A stretch of DNA of 64,000 nt from UBA7359 sp038142205 (GTDB lineage Bacteria > Pseudomonadota > Gammaproteobacteria > Eutrophobiales > Eutrophobiaceae), in NCBI GenBank assembly GCA_038142205.1, contig JAYQJO010000001.1:2108001-2172000 (forward strand), read 5' to 3'. Each line of letters starts with the position of its first letter. The stretch's first letter is position 1. The translations under genes were made by a program, and so were the position numbers. Below the pieces are notes generated by a model. That model saw only the letters and a program-made list of their open reading frames with translations, was not told the origin of the DNA and searched no databases. Of the stretch, positions 17,076 to 26,035 are shown in pieces.

Positions 17076-17121
17076 GTCGAATATATGTCCTGTATATTCG
17101 ACATACTTACATCCATGTAAG
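17076..17121. repeat. Two hairpin-forming inverted repeats beyond pqqA
   Basis: GTCGAATATA (17076-17085) and TATATTCGAC (17093-17102) form a perfect 10-bp stem with a 7-base loop. CTTACAT-CC-ATGTAAG (17106-17121) is a second perfect stem. Both lie just past the pqqA terminator on the minus strand, in a stretch with no recognised gene. Confidence 0.6.
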
Positions 17122-17122
17122 C

Positions 17123-17150
17123 AAAAAAAAGGAACCTAATGGTTCCTTTT
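17123..17150 (-). terminator. Rho-independent terminator after pqqA
   Basis: On the minus strand AAAAGGAACC-ATTA-GGTTCC is followed by eight T (plus-strand A run at 17123-17130). It starts about 20 bp after the pqqA stop. The A run on the 5' side makes it potentially bidirectional, so it may also end the diguanylate-cyclase transcript. Confidence 0.9.
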
Positions 17151-17171
17151 ATGTTTTCGAGTAATGAAGTC

Positions 17172-17246
17172 TTATTTGTTGTTGATGTACATCGTGACTT
17201 CAAAACCAAAACGGATGTCGCTGTATTCTGGAGTTTCCCATTTCAT
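17172..17246 (-). CDS. pqqA: PQQ precursor peptide PqqA (orphan)
   Basis: A 24-residue peptide, MKWETPEYSDIRFGFEVTMY plus INNK. It matches PqqA of Klebsiella and Pseudomonas in length and in the core D-I/L-R-x-G-x-E-V-T-M/L-Y. Glu16 and Tyr20, the residues cross-linked by PqqE and converted to pyrroloquinoline quinone, are exactly in place. An AGGA ribosome site lies eight bases before the ATG; an in-frame ATG five codons earlier is possible. A terminator follows at once and no pqqB, C, D or E is in the window, so the processing enzymes must be encoded elsewhere if the peptide is used. Confidence 0.87.
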   Translation of the reverse strand: MKWETPEYSDIRFGFEVTMYINNK

Positions 17247-17584
17247 CGTCGTAATCCTCATATTAAATTAATTGTCAGAGTTAAACTTATGTTCTTGTTA
17301 TATATAGTGCAGATCATGTGCCACATTTAAAAAATAATTGTTTTTTGTTTATAATTCAATGAGTTAAGATTATATCTTATCAATCACTGCTTCAAAAAGA
17401 TAGGACTCATTGGTTACTAATAACCAAGAAACTGGTTTCTTGCAACCAAAAACCACAACCACTTTTCTTTAAACAGCTTTCAATTAAGCTAGCATTTACA
17501 ACTCTAAATTCAATAGAAATACAGATTTACGCTGCTGTTTATGCTAAATTCGCCGACTTTTTTAGAAATGCATAATTTAAACGC
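17247..17584. other. Intergenic region between pqqA and purK
   Basis: 338 bp, A+T-rich, with divergent promoters expected for pqqA and purK. It contains two small perfect hairpins, TTGGTTA-CTAA-TAACCAA (17410-17427) and AAGAAA-CTGG-TTTCTT (17426-17441), which overlap by two bases and so could be mutually exclusive. No ORF, riboswitch or PurR operator was recognised. Confidence 0.5.
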
Positions 17585-18769
17585 ATGGCAAATACGACAA
17601 ATATCAGTAACAACTATATCGCCAGTGGGCACCGGATTGGCATTGTTGGTGGCGGGCAGTTAGCAAAAATGACAGCCCTTCCTGCAATGGAACTCGGTTG
17701 TGAAGTCGTTATTCTTGAAAAGACTAAAAATACACCTGCTTCATGTCTCGCCGCAGAAATATTTTATGGCGACTGGGATGATCCGACGAACCTGCTTAAG
17801 CTCGCCGAAAAAGTAGACGTAGTTTCTCTGGAAAATGAATTTGTTGATGCGAACAGCCTGAAAAAACTCGAAACAGCAGGTCACGCTCTTTACCCAAGCT
17901 CAGACACCATTGCTATGGTGCAAGATAAATTAATTCAAAAACAGGCTTTGAGTAATGTAGATATCCCTGTCACACCTTTTGCCGCAGTTAGTTCTCGAGA
18001 AGAAATCGAACAACAAGCTGAAGAACTTGGTTGGCCGATGGTCTTAAAAGCCAGACGTAATGGTTACGATGGCAAAGGTAATGCCACGTTAAAATCGGCA
18101 GCAGACATTAATGACGCCTGGAATAAACTCGATGGCGATAACCGCGAACTTTATGTTGAAGGTTTTTGTAAATTCACCGGTGAATTAGCCGTCATGGTCA
18201 CGCGCCGAGCTGATGGCGAAATGGTGAATTATCCTGTCGTTGAGTCCGTTCAAAAAGATCACATTTGCCATATCGTTCGTGCTCCAGCACGTATAGATGA
18301 AGAGCTGGCTAACAAAGCCGTTGAAATGGCACGCAAAGCGGTCACAACCATTGATGGTGTTGGCAGCATTGGTGTTGAAATGTTTCTAACGGAAGATAAA
18401 CAAATCATTCTTAATGAAATGGCTCCACGTGTTCATAACTCTGGTCACTACACTATTGAAGCATGCGAATGTTCGCAATTTGAAAATCACGTGCGCGCCA
18501 TACTCGGTATGCCATTAGGTTCAACCAAAATGGTTTCTCCAGCGGCAGTTATGATTAATATGTTAGGTGAAGAGCAGGGCACAGGTTACCCTGTTGGTAT
18601 TGATGAAGCATTAAAAATAAGCGGCGCACATATTCATGTTTACGGAAAATCGACAACGAATATTGGACGTAAGATGGGACACATCACCGCATTAGGTGAC
18701 ACAATTGAAGACGCAGAATATATAGCGAACAGTGCAGCGAAATACATTCGTTTCGGAGCAGAAAAATGA
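17585..18769 (+). CDS. purK: N5-carboxyaminoimidazole ribonucleotide synthase
   Basis: ATP-grasp enzyme of de novo purine synthesis that carboxylates AIR with bicarbonate and ATP. It has 394 residues. The N-terminal IGIVGGGQLAKM loop, the lid region KARRNGYDGKGN, EGFCKFTGELAVMV and the metal-binding NEMAPRVHNSGHYTIEAC block are all typical of PurK. It overlaps purE by 4 bp (ATGA), so the two are translationally coupled and the unstable product passes to PurE. About 12 residues precede the usual start of the fold. Confidence 0.96.
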   Translation: MANTTNISNNYIASGHRIGIVGGGQLAKMTALPAMELGCEVVILEKTKNTPASCLAAEIFYGDWDDPTNLLKLAEKVDVVSLENEFVDANSLKKLETAGHALYPSSDTIAMVQDKLIQKQALSNVDIPVTPFAAVSSREEIEQQAEELGWPMVLKARRNGYDGKGNATLKSAADINDAWNKLDGDNRELYVEGFCKFTGELAVMVTRRADGEMVNYPVVESVQKDHICHIVRAPARIDEELANKAVEMARKAVTTIDGVGSIGVEMFLTEDKQIILNEMAPRVHNSGHYTIEACECSQFENHVRAILGMPLGSTKMVSPAAVMINMLGEEQGTGYPVGIDEALKISGAHIHVYGKSTTNIGRKMGHITALGDTIEDAEYIANSAAKYIRFGAEK

Positions 18770-19275
18770 CAGAGAAAAACAAAGCATTAGTCGGCATTAT
18801 CATGGGCAGTGATTCAGACTGGCCAACCATGGAAGCGGCAGCAGAAATATGTAAAAACTTTTCTGTTCCTTATGAAGTACATGTTGTTTCTGCACACCGT
18901 ACACCGGACGACATGGCGCGCTATGCAAAGAATGCTTATAAAAAAGGCCTTAAAGTCATTATTGCTGGCGCAGGTGGCGCAGCACATCTACCCGGCATGG
19001 TTGCTAGCCATACACCCTTACCCGTTATTGGTGTTCCAGTTAAAAGCGATGCATTAAGCGGTATGGACTCTTTATTATCGATTGCGCAAATGCCCGGTGG
19101 AGTACCAGTTGCGACCGTGGCTATCGGCTCAGGAAAGAATGCCGGTTTATTAGCAGTGGAAATACTGGCAACAAGTAATACAAAGTTAATGAATAAATTA
19201 ATCGAGTATAAGAAAGGTCTTGCTGTTGAATCTCGTAATAAAGACAAATCGCTTAACAAAGCTTTAAAGAAATAA
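18766..19275 (+). CDS. purE: N5-carboxyaminoimidazole ribonucleotide mutase (class I PurE)
   Basis: 169 residues. It converts N5-CAIR to CAIR, the step after PurK. The substrate loop GSDSDWPTM, the catalytic His region SAHRTPDDMA, AGAGGAAHLPGM and SLLSIAQMPGGVPVATV are all present and identify the class I bacterial mutase. The C-terminal Lys-rich tail (about residues 150-169) is unremarkable. It overlaps purK, forming a two-gene purKE operon in the order purK-purE, the reverse of E. coli. Confidence 0.97.
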   Translation: MTEKNKALVGIIMGSDSDWPTMEAAAEICKNFSVPYEVHVVSAHRTPDDMARYAKNAYKKGLKVIIAGAGGAAHLPGMVASHTPLPVIGVPVKSDALSGMDSLLSIAQMPGGVPVATVAIGSGKNAGLLAVEILATSNTKLMNKLIEYKKGLAVESRNKDKSLNKALKK

Positions 19276-19292
19276 ATAAACGTATTGCTGCT

Positions 19293-19463
19293 TTAATTAT
19301 CAGCGCGTTGCTTCGCTTTTTCCAAAACAACTTTCTGTTCTTCTCTACTCATCAAAGTCCAGGAAGTAATTTCATTCAAACTACGATGGCAGCCTAAACA
19401 AATATCGTTTTCGTCCAGACAACAATTTCTGATACAAGGTGATTCAAATGTTTCTTCAGTCAT
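19293..19463 (-). CDS. DUF1289 family small protein
   Basis: 56 residues, MTEETFESPCIRNCCLDEND start, with the cysteine pattern C10, C14, C15, C22 and C25 (CLGCHRSLNEITSW), the signature of the DUF1289/YdhL family. The cysteines could bind a metal or an iron-sulfur centre, but no function is established. The ATG at 19461-19463 lies three bases after the stop of the amidotransferase gene, so the two form an operon. The stop is at 19293-19295. Confidence 0.85.
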   Translation of the reverse strand: MTEETFESPCIRNCCLDENDICLGCHRSLNEITSWTLMSREEQKVVLEKAKQRADN

Positions 19464-19466
19464 ATA

Positions 19467-20189
19467 TTAAAAGACAACTGTCTTCCAGTTTTCATAAAAC
19501 TGTCGCGCTGTTTTATTAAAGTCATACATATATTCTAACGCTTTTTGTTCCAGTTTTTCGGCTGCATCCTCACCCAACGCTTTTTCAAGCGCTACTTTAT
19601 AAGCTGGAATATCACTCCAATCGGAAACCGTACTGTTAATAATTTCCTGATGGTATTGCATCGTTATCACCTGATTACCTAAAGACAAAGACTGAATAGC
19701 ACACGCATCGGATAAAGATAAAACGTCTAATCCCGCAGGTGCCGTTTTTACTTCAGCGCTATGCCATTGTAAACAATTCATTGTGTCCGACATATTAATT
19801 AAAAACGGACTTTGCTTCCCTGTTTCGGTTTTATATATTTGCATAATACCGACTTCTGATTTATCTCCTGAACCAACTTCACCTCCTAATGCATCTGCCA
19901 GTAATTGGTGGCCTAAACAAATACCGACATAAGGCATATTTAATTCATTAACCGCTTTTCTAATAGCAACTTTCTCATCAATCAACCACGGATACTTTTC
20001 TTCTTGCCAAACATCCTGTGGCCCACCCATCACCCACAATGCATCAAAACCATTTAAATCAGGAATGGCTTCACCTTCATCAAGCTCAATGGTTACAACA
20101 TCAAACCCATCTTCTTTAAAGAAGTCACGAAACACACCGGGGTGTTCGATACGAAGATGTTGAAAAACAAGAATGCGTTTAGTAATCAT
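19467..20189 (-). CDS. Class I glutamine amidotransferase-like protein
   Basis: 240 residues. GATase1 fold with the nucleophile elbow GICLGHQLLADALGG (Cys near residue 92) and the downstream His-Glu in MQYHQE, so the triad is complete. It begins with FQHLRIEHPGVFRDFF, as in stand-alone GuaA-like amidotransferases related to YfeJ. No synthetase domain is attached, and the acceptor substrate is unknown. Expressed ahead of the DUF1289 gene. Confidence 0.85.
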   Translation of the reverse strand: MITKRILVFQHLRIEHPGVFRDFFKEDGFDVVTIELDEGEAIPDLNGFDALWVMGGPQDVWQEEKYPWLIDEKVAIRKAVNELNMPYVGICLGHQLLADALGGEVGSGDKSEVGIMQIYKTETGKQSPFLINMSDTMNCLQWHSAEVKTAPAGLDVLSLSDACAIQSLSLGNQVITMQYHQEIINSTVSDWSDIPAYKVALEKALGEDAAEKLEQKALEYMYDFNKTARQFYENWKTVVF

Positions 20190-20412
20190 GTTCTAAGCAA
20201 GGAGTTAATTAAAGATAGAGAATAGTATTATTTATAAATGTAACAAACAAATGAATGTCTGCTTTTAGAATATGATTATAGTGCTATTATTCTACGATCG
20301 ATCTAAAGCGAACAAAGTGTCTAATAAAGTAGAACAAATCTTTATAACGATGATGTTGAAAAGTTAAAGCAGTTTCATATTCTAAAATTGGTATACATAA
20401 AAGTATTGGTTT

Positions 20413-20631
20413 ATGGAAAATATTATTAGTCCCAAAAAATTGCTCAACAGCAAATGGACGGCTGCAAAGCCTGAACGAAAAGAAAAGCATTTTATTGTGA
20501 CTGAAGTTGATTTTAATGAAGAAGGATCGGTTATTTTCTGCTTGATAGAAGCGGTTATGACAAAACGTGCAACTGCAATTCAATGGCAGGATTTAAAAGA
20601 CATAAATCAATGGCGTTGTGGTTGGAAATAA
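20413..20631 (+). CDS. TIGR02450 family Trp-rich protein
   Basis: 72 residues with five Trp. SPKKLLNSKWTAAKPERKEKHF and a WxxLKDxxxWRxGWK ending are the hallmark of the TIGR02450 family, found in proteobacteria and cyanobacteria; the function is unknown. The protein is soluble and basic. It lies alone between divergent neighbours, with no clear operon. Confidence 0.85.
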   Translation: MENIISPKKLLNSKWTAAKPERKEKHFIVTEVDFNEEGSVIFCLIEAVMTKRATAIQWQDLKDINQWRCGWK

Positions 20632-20712
20632 ATATTCAGTTTATATGTCTCTTAATCTCTTCTATTTCACAGGTGTAGATATGTTGAAATTAACAGTGAG
20701 TGAAACAGATTA

Positions 20713-21309
20713 ATGAAGAAAAAGAAATGGATAATTATTTTAATATTTACATTAATTATTCTGTCAGTTTTTACAATGATAGGTCCTATAATGAGTAATG
20801 TTGAGCAACCAAATTATGAAGTTATATTATCCGAGGGTAATATTGATATAAGACAATACGCACCTATTATAATCGCTGAAACTGAGATTCAAGGTGAACG
20901 CGAAGAAGCGATTGGTAAAGGCTTTAGGCTGTTAGCAGATTACATCTTTGGAAATAATACAGTTAAACAAGAAATTGCGATGACGGCGCCAGTTCAGCAA
21001 CAAAATAACGCAAAGATCGCCATGACCGCACCTGTACAACAACAATCACAAGACGGCGTATGGAAGGTTAGCTTTGTGATGCCTGCGGAATATACTATCG
21101 ATACACTGCCTAAACCTAATAATGAAAAAGTAACAGTTAAGAAAGTTTTAGAAAAAAGATATGTTGTCATTCGATTTTCTGGGCTAAATTCCAATGCGAA
21201 TATTGAACAGCATGAAAAAATGCTGATGCAATATATTGAAAAAAAACAAATTAAGACCGCAAGCCTACCAAAATATGCTTTTTACAATCCTGGACCCTTC
21301 CTTTTATGA
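20713..21309 (+). CDS. SOUL family haem-binding protein
   Basis: 198 residues. One N-terminal membrane segment (about 5-27) anchors a SOUL domain: YEVILSEGNIDIRQYAP, FRLLADYIFGNN and a doubled IAMTAPVQQQ motif (residues about 92-115), then the AEYTIDTLPKP strand. SOUL/HBP proteins bind haem or related tetrapyrroles in eukaryotes. The bacterial members are poorly studied, so haem binding is inferred. It would face the periplasm. The gene has its own promoter region and no obvious partner. Confidence 0.85.
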   Translation: MKKKKWIIILIFTLIILSVFTMIGPIMSNVEQPNYEVILSEGNIDIRQYAPIIIAETEIQGEREEAIGKGFRLLADYIFGNNTVKQEIAMTAPVQQQNNAKIAMTAPVQQQSQDGVWKVSFVMPAEYTIDTLPKPNNEKVTVKKVLEKRYVVIRFSGLNSNANIEQHEKMLMQYIEKKQIKTASLPKYAFYNPGPFLL

Positions 21310-21511
21310 AGCGAAATGAAATCATGGTGGAGGTTGCAGCGTTTTAGCAGAATTATCCCCAAAAAATATAGACTTGTGATAACCGCATTTCTATATGTTT
21401 GATCTCCTTACAACCCTATCAGTAATTATTAATCACTTTTTTATTTAATTTATAAACTGTCCACTTCTGGACATTCTTTGATTTAGTATTTAAATAATCT
21501 TAAGCGAAGAT

Positions 21512-21540
21512 AAAAAACGGCGACTTTAATAGCCGCCGTT
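21512..21540 (-). terminator. Rho-independent terminator after katG
   Basis: On the minus strand AACGGCGGCTATTAAAGTCGCCGTTTTTTA: a 7-bp stem AACGGCG/CGCCGTT followed by a T run. It lies about 30 bp beyond the katG stop. Confidence 0.88.
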
Positions 21541-21570
21541 CTATTTACAATGCTCTCGATTAATTTTTAA

Positions 21571-23829
21571 TTAACGTTTCGCAACAGGTGTTCCTGGCGC
21601 TCCAACTGATTTGAAGCGTCCTAAGTCCATCACTTTAGTCCACGCTGCTGCAAAGTCATTTACGAAGTTGTTATCTGCAGAAGCATACACTTCTGACATA
21701 ACACGTAATTCAGAATGAGAACCGAAAATTAGATCTACAGGCGTAGCCGTATACTTTTGCTTACTTGTACCACGTGCAAAACCTTCATATAGACCTGGAA
21801 ACTCTGCTGATTTTTTCCATTCCGTCGACATGTCTAGCAGATTTACAAAGAAATCATTGCTCAAGGTTCCTGGCTTATCAGTCAAAACGCCATGCTTGCT
21901 ACCATCTGCATTGGCATTAAGTGTACGCATCCCACCAATAAGTACTGTCATTTCCGGTACAGTCAACGTCAGCAAGTCCGCTTTTTCAACTAACATATCT
22001 GTTGGCGAACCATAACTCATTTCATCATAGTAGTTACGGAAAGCGTCGGCTTTCAGTTCAAGCCATGCAAACGATTTAGTATCCGTCATCTTTTGAGTTG
22101 CATCAGTTCGACCTGGCGTGAATTCAATCTCTAAATTATGTCCGGCATCTTTTGCTGCTTTTTCTACCGCAGCATTACCCGCGATAACGATAGTGTCAGC
22201 CAAAGATACTTTCTTACCGCCTTTTAACGACTTGTTGAAATCTGCACGTACCGCTTTCAATTTCTTCAAAACGTTTGCCAGTTCAACCGGATTGTTTACA
22301 GCCCAGTCTTTTTGTGGCGCCAGAGCAAGGCGAGCACCATTAGTACCGCCACGCATATCTGATCCTCGATAGCTTGCAGCTGAAGCCCATGCTGTTCTAA
22401 CCAATTCAGATACACTTAAACCTGATTCTAAAACTTTCACTTCCAGTGCTTCAGCATCTGCATTACTGATTGTTTTGTAATCGGCAACCGGCACTGGGTC
22501 TTGCCAGATGAACGTTTCTTTTGGTACTTCAGGACCAACGTAACGTTCAACAGGTCCTAAATCACGATGTGTTAATTTAAACCATGCTCTTCCAAAAGCT
22601 TGATCAAATTCCTTCGGGTTTTTCAGAAATCGTTCTGTGATTTTGCGAAACTCCGGATCTTCTTTTAGTGCAAGGTCAGTGGTAAACATGACTGGCGCAT
22701 TACGTTTACCTTTGACATGCGCATCAGGTACTGCAGTATGCGCTGCTTCATCTGTAGGAACCCAAAGTTTTGCGCCTGCTGGCGTGGTTGTTTGTTTCCA
22801 ATCAAACCGCATCAGATTTGCAAGATAAAGAACAGACCATGCGGTAGGTGTTTGTGTCCATGCGCCTTCAAGACCACTGGTCACAGTATCTTCAGAATGT
22901 CCTTTGCCACATTTATTTTTCCAACCAAGACCTTGGTCTTCTTTTGGCGCAGCTGATGGTTCTGCTCCTACACAATCTCCAGAGCGAGCACCATGTCCTT
23001 TACCCAAGGTATGTCCACCAGCAACTAATGCAACAATCTCTTCATCATTCATTGCCATACGACCAAAAGAAAGGCGCATATGTTCAGCAGCGTCCAATGG
23101 CTTCATGTTTCCACCTGGACCTTCCGGGTTTACATAGATCAAACCCATTTGTACTGCTGCGAGAGGTGATTCAAGTTTGCCTTTCTTAAAACGTTCCTCT
23201 GCAGCCAGCCATTTCTTTTCAGTACCCCAATAAACATTGTCAGGTTCCCAGTCATCGACTCGGCCACCTGCAAAACCTGCCGTTTCAAATCCCATTGATT
23301 CCAGTGCAACGTTACCAGCAAGGATAATTATATCACCCCATGAAACAGAGCGGCCGTATTTTTGTTTAATAGGTTCTAAAATACGACGCATCTTGTCGAT
23401 GTTGCCATTGTCCGGCTAACTGTTCTGCGGTTCAAAACGTATCTGACCACCTTCAGCTCCACCACGGCCATCCATCGTTCGATAGGTACCAGACAAGTGC
23501 CAGGCAGATCGAATTGCAAGGCCACCATAATGACCCCAATCTGCAGGCCACCAGTCTTGTGATGTGGTCAACGCTTTTTCGATATCCGCTTTCAGTTGGT
23601 TGTAATCTACCTTCCTGAATGCTTCAGCATAATTGAAGTCGCCATATGGATTTGATGCAGGGTCATGATCACGTAGCTGTTCCAGACTTAATTTTTCAGG
23701 CCACCAATGTTCATTAGTAGTTCCATTCTCTTTAGCTATGGCTATATTTGTAGCCACAACTGAAGTTAATACAATTACCGCCAGTGCTATTGCCAAACTG
23801 GTAATGTAATCCAGTGTATTTCTAATCAT
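21571..23829 (-). pseudogene. katG: Secreted catalase-peroxidase with an in-frame TAG
   Basis: Haem catalase-peroxidase, 752 codons from the ATG at 23829. An N-terminal signal peptide (hydrophobic about 12-32) marks it as a periplasmic form like KatP. The distal-site triad Arg107, Trp110, His111 (IRSAWHLSGTYR) and the downstream GGHTLGKGHG proximal region are intact, as is the degenerate second domain. Codon 138, which should be Trp in the conserved NSWPDN block, is TAG (plus strand 23416-23418). This is a substitution, not an indel, and the frame on both sides is perfect. As written, only 137 residues would be made. A GAGGAGATAACAA ribosome site is strong. It could be a recent null mutation, a base-call error or suppressed TAG. 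Confidence 0.88.
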
Positions 23830-23972
23830 TTGTTATCTCCTCGGTATTTTTCTCTAGCCTTTAAAAGTTTTGCAGAGGAGAGTTATGTCATCCAATTGAT
23901 TGTTTAGATAGATTTGATAGTTTTTTCCTATTAATGGTTTAATTGGTAATTAGTTTTAAATTAAGTCTTTTA

Positions 23973-23998
23973 TTTTCCGGCATGTTCTTTCCGGAAAA
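23973..23998. repeat. Inverted repeat upstream of katG
   Basis: TTTTCCGG (23973-23980) and CCGGAAAA (23991-23998) form a perfect 8-bp stem with a 10-base loop in the 356-bp space between katG and the HDOD gene. No T run follows. It could be an operator for either divergent gene. The rest of 23830-24185 is A+T-rich and shows no ORF or clear promoter hexamers. Confidence 0.5.
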
Positions 23999-24185
23999 CA
24001 GCTCGTATTGCCTTGTATATTGTCGATTAAATCATTCACATAATTATATATCCTCAATTTAGAGTATATATCTACTCAATAAAGATAATTTATCTGAATG
24101 AAGTTATTTGGCGCGGATCATGTATGCTAAAACTACTGACGGAATAGTCGATATAAATAAAAAACATAGAAAGGAGCTTCTCCCC

Positions 24186-25031
24186 GTGTCAAATACTCAG
24201 GAATACCTAATTGAAGTAACAAACCTGATTACCTTGCCAGACGTTTATATCGCCGTGAAAAATGTTGTCGATGATCCTGACTCTGGCATGTGTGAATTAA
24301 GTGAAGTGGTTTCTTATGATCCTGCTATCTCTACAAGATTACTAAAAATAGCAAATAGCTCTTTTTATGGTCAAGTAGCAGAGGTTGATACAATCAAAAA
24401 AGCGGTAATGCTATTAGGAACAAAAACGGTACACGATACTGTTCTCAACATTACTGTCTCACAGGCTTTTCAGTCCATTTCCGATGTAAACTATGATGTT
24501 GCTACATTCTGGCGAAACTCTGTGATGAGAGCGACTGTTGCAGTATCTTGTGCAAAAGAATTGAATATTCTAGAAGCTGACAGGTTATTTACGCTTGGTT
24601 TACTTTCTGATCTAGGACACATGATTATGGGCATTAAAGAACCGGGGTTAATGCTAAGCGTGATGCAACAACATAATAAAACCAAATACCCACTACACCT
24701 GTTCGAACGTTCAACTTTTGGTTTTGATTCGAGCGAGCTGGGAGCCGATTTACTTGAGTCTTGGTCAATTCCAGATTCAATTATCACGGGTATCCGCTAT
24801 CAAAACTGCCCGGAAATTGCAGCAGAATTTCAACAGGAAGCTGGTATTATTTATTGCGCGGCGCGGCTTCATCCAAATGAGTCGGAATTTCCAAATGTTC
24901 TTGATTTTGAAATACTTAGGAAACTCGGTATGGACTATCTGGATTTTAATCATATCCGTACTGAAGCCGCTTCACTCTATGATGAAGCCTTATCTTTATT
25001 TCCATCTTCAGAATTAAAACAAGCAGTTTAA
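24186..25031 (+). CDS. HDOD domain protein
   Basis: 281 residues from a GTG at 24186, which has AAGGAG nine bases upstream and gives the usual HDOD start (EYLIEVTNLITLPDVYIAVKN). Longer in-frame starts (ATG 24120, TTG 24108) lack a ribosome site. The HDOD core is recognisable in YDPAISTRLLKIANSSFYG, IKKAVMLLGTKTVHD and FTLGLLSDLGHMIM. HDOD proteins resemble HD phosphodiesterases but usually lack metal ligands and act as signalling scaffolds, often linked to c-di-GMP networks. No partner domain is attached. Confidence 0.87.
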   Translation: MSNTQEYLIEVTNLITLPDVYIAVKNVVDDPDSGMCELSEVVSYDPAISTRLLKIANSSFYGQVAEVDTIKKAVMLLGTKTVHDTVLNITVSQAFQSISDVNYDVATFWRNSVMRATVAVSCAKELNILEADRLFTLGLLSDLGHMIMGIKEPGLMLSVMQQHNKTKYPLHLFERSTFGFDSSELGADLLESWSIPDSIITGIRYQNCPEIAAEFQQEAGIIYCAARLHPNESEFPNVLDFEILRKLGMDYLDFNHIRTEAASLYDEALSLFPSSELKQAV

Positions 25032-25144
25032 GATCATCAATCTACAGATAGTTTCCTCAAATAGGGACTATAGGTATACTTGCGCCCTTAAATTATAATA
25101 AATCGGTAATATAAGGGCATTACCACTACCGCTGAGGATTAGTT

Positions 25145-25939
25145 ATGAGTCAAGAACAAGATAAGATATTTTTCAGAAATTTCACACTGGCATTGGTTTT
25201 TATTGCCGCAATGATGGTTGTATTTTATGTCGTTGCACAATTTGCCGGCACAGACGAAGCAGCAGATGCGAAAATGCGTTCTGCAGCTGTTGCTGAAGCA
25301 ACCGCTCCTGTTGGGAAAGTCACCGCTGTTGGCGAAGAAACTGAAGAAATGGCTGAAGAAGTGGTTGCTGACGCTGCAAGTGGTGATGTTGGCAAGGCCG
25401 TCTACGATGGTCTTTGCGTTAATTGTCATGGCATTTCTTCTTTAGCAGCTATGATCCCACAAACAGGTGATGCTGCCGCATGGGAAGCACGTATAGGACA
25501 AGGCACTGACACTTTATATAAAAACGCAATCAAAGGTTTTACTGGCAGCATGGGTATGATGCCAGCCAAAGGTGGTAACCCTGCACTCAGCGATGACGAA
25601 GTTAAAGCTGCGGTAGACTATATAGTCAATCAGGTCGCTGCAGAAGCACCGAAGGAAGCGGCGGCAAGTGAAGCCAGTGCCGATGTGGGTAAAGGAGTTT
25701 TTGATAAAGTTTGTTCAATGTGTCATGGGGTTCCAGCTATGGCAGCAATGATCCCACAAACGGGTGATGCTGCTGCGTGGGAAGCACGTATTGCAAAAGG
25801 AAAAGAGACGTTATACAGCAATGCAATCAATGGTTTTACAGGAGACTTAGGCATGATGCCTCCCAGAGGCATGGGGGCAAATTTAACTGATGATGAAGTT
25901 AAAGCTGCGGTAGATTACATTATTTCTACAGTTAAATAA
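25145..25939 (+). CDS. Membrane-anchored dihaem cytochrome c5
   Basis: 264 residues. An uncleaved membrane anchor (about 12-34) is followed by an Ala/Glu-rich linker and two tandem cytochrome c5 domains with C91-VN-C94-H95 and C190-SM-C193-H194. Distal Met ligands lie in GMMPAKGG and GMMPPRG. The two domains share long identical runs (AMIPQTGDAAAWEARI), also at DNA level (25447 and 25738 regions), pointing to a fairly recent internal duplication. It would shuttle electrons at the outer face of the inner membrane. It is followed by a strong terminator and is monocistronic. Confidence 0.93.
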   Translation: MSQEQDKIFFRNFTLALVFIAAMMVVFYVVAQFAGTDEAADAKMRSAAVAEATAPVGKVTAVGEETEEMAEEVVADAASGDVGKAVYDGLCVNCHGISSLAAMIPQTGDAAAWEARIGQGTDTLYKNAIKGFTGSMGMMPAKGGNPALSDDEVKAAVDYIVNQVAAEAPKEAAASEASADVGKGVFDKVCSMCHGVPAMAAMIPQTGDAAAWEARIAKGKETLYSNAINGFTGDLGMMPPRGMGANLTDDEVKAAVDYIISTVK

Positions 25940-25961
25940 GAGTTTTCAAAACTTTAAAATA

Positions 25962-25988
25962 AAAAGGGGCTTTAAGCCCCTTTTTTTA
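25962..25988 (+). terminator. Rho-independent terminator after cytochrome c5
   Basis: AAAAAGGGGC-TTTAA-GCCCCTTTTTTT: a GGGGC/GCCCC stem, extended by flanking A/T pairs, with a T run. The symmetrical A and T flanks could also terminate dctP transcription from the other side. Confidence 0.9.
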
Positions 25989-26035
25989 TCTCCATGGATG
26001 CGCAGAAGCGACAACAATACTCAAAGAATTTTATA

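Noticed and set aside
17018..17209. Minus-strand ORF of 63 codons spanning the pqqA terminator and hairpins, ending in YRMWVRRDGMGKDYWEP
   Set aside because: It overlaps pqqA in another frame and runs through a strong terminator and two perfect hairpins; no ribosome site. The C-terminal part looks protein-like, but nothing supports translation.
21830..23419. Several long ORFs antisense to katG
   Set aside because: They lie opposite a well-conserved protein frame, have no ribosome sites and no recognisable domains.
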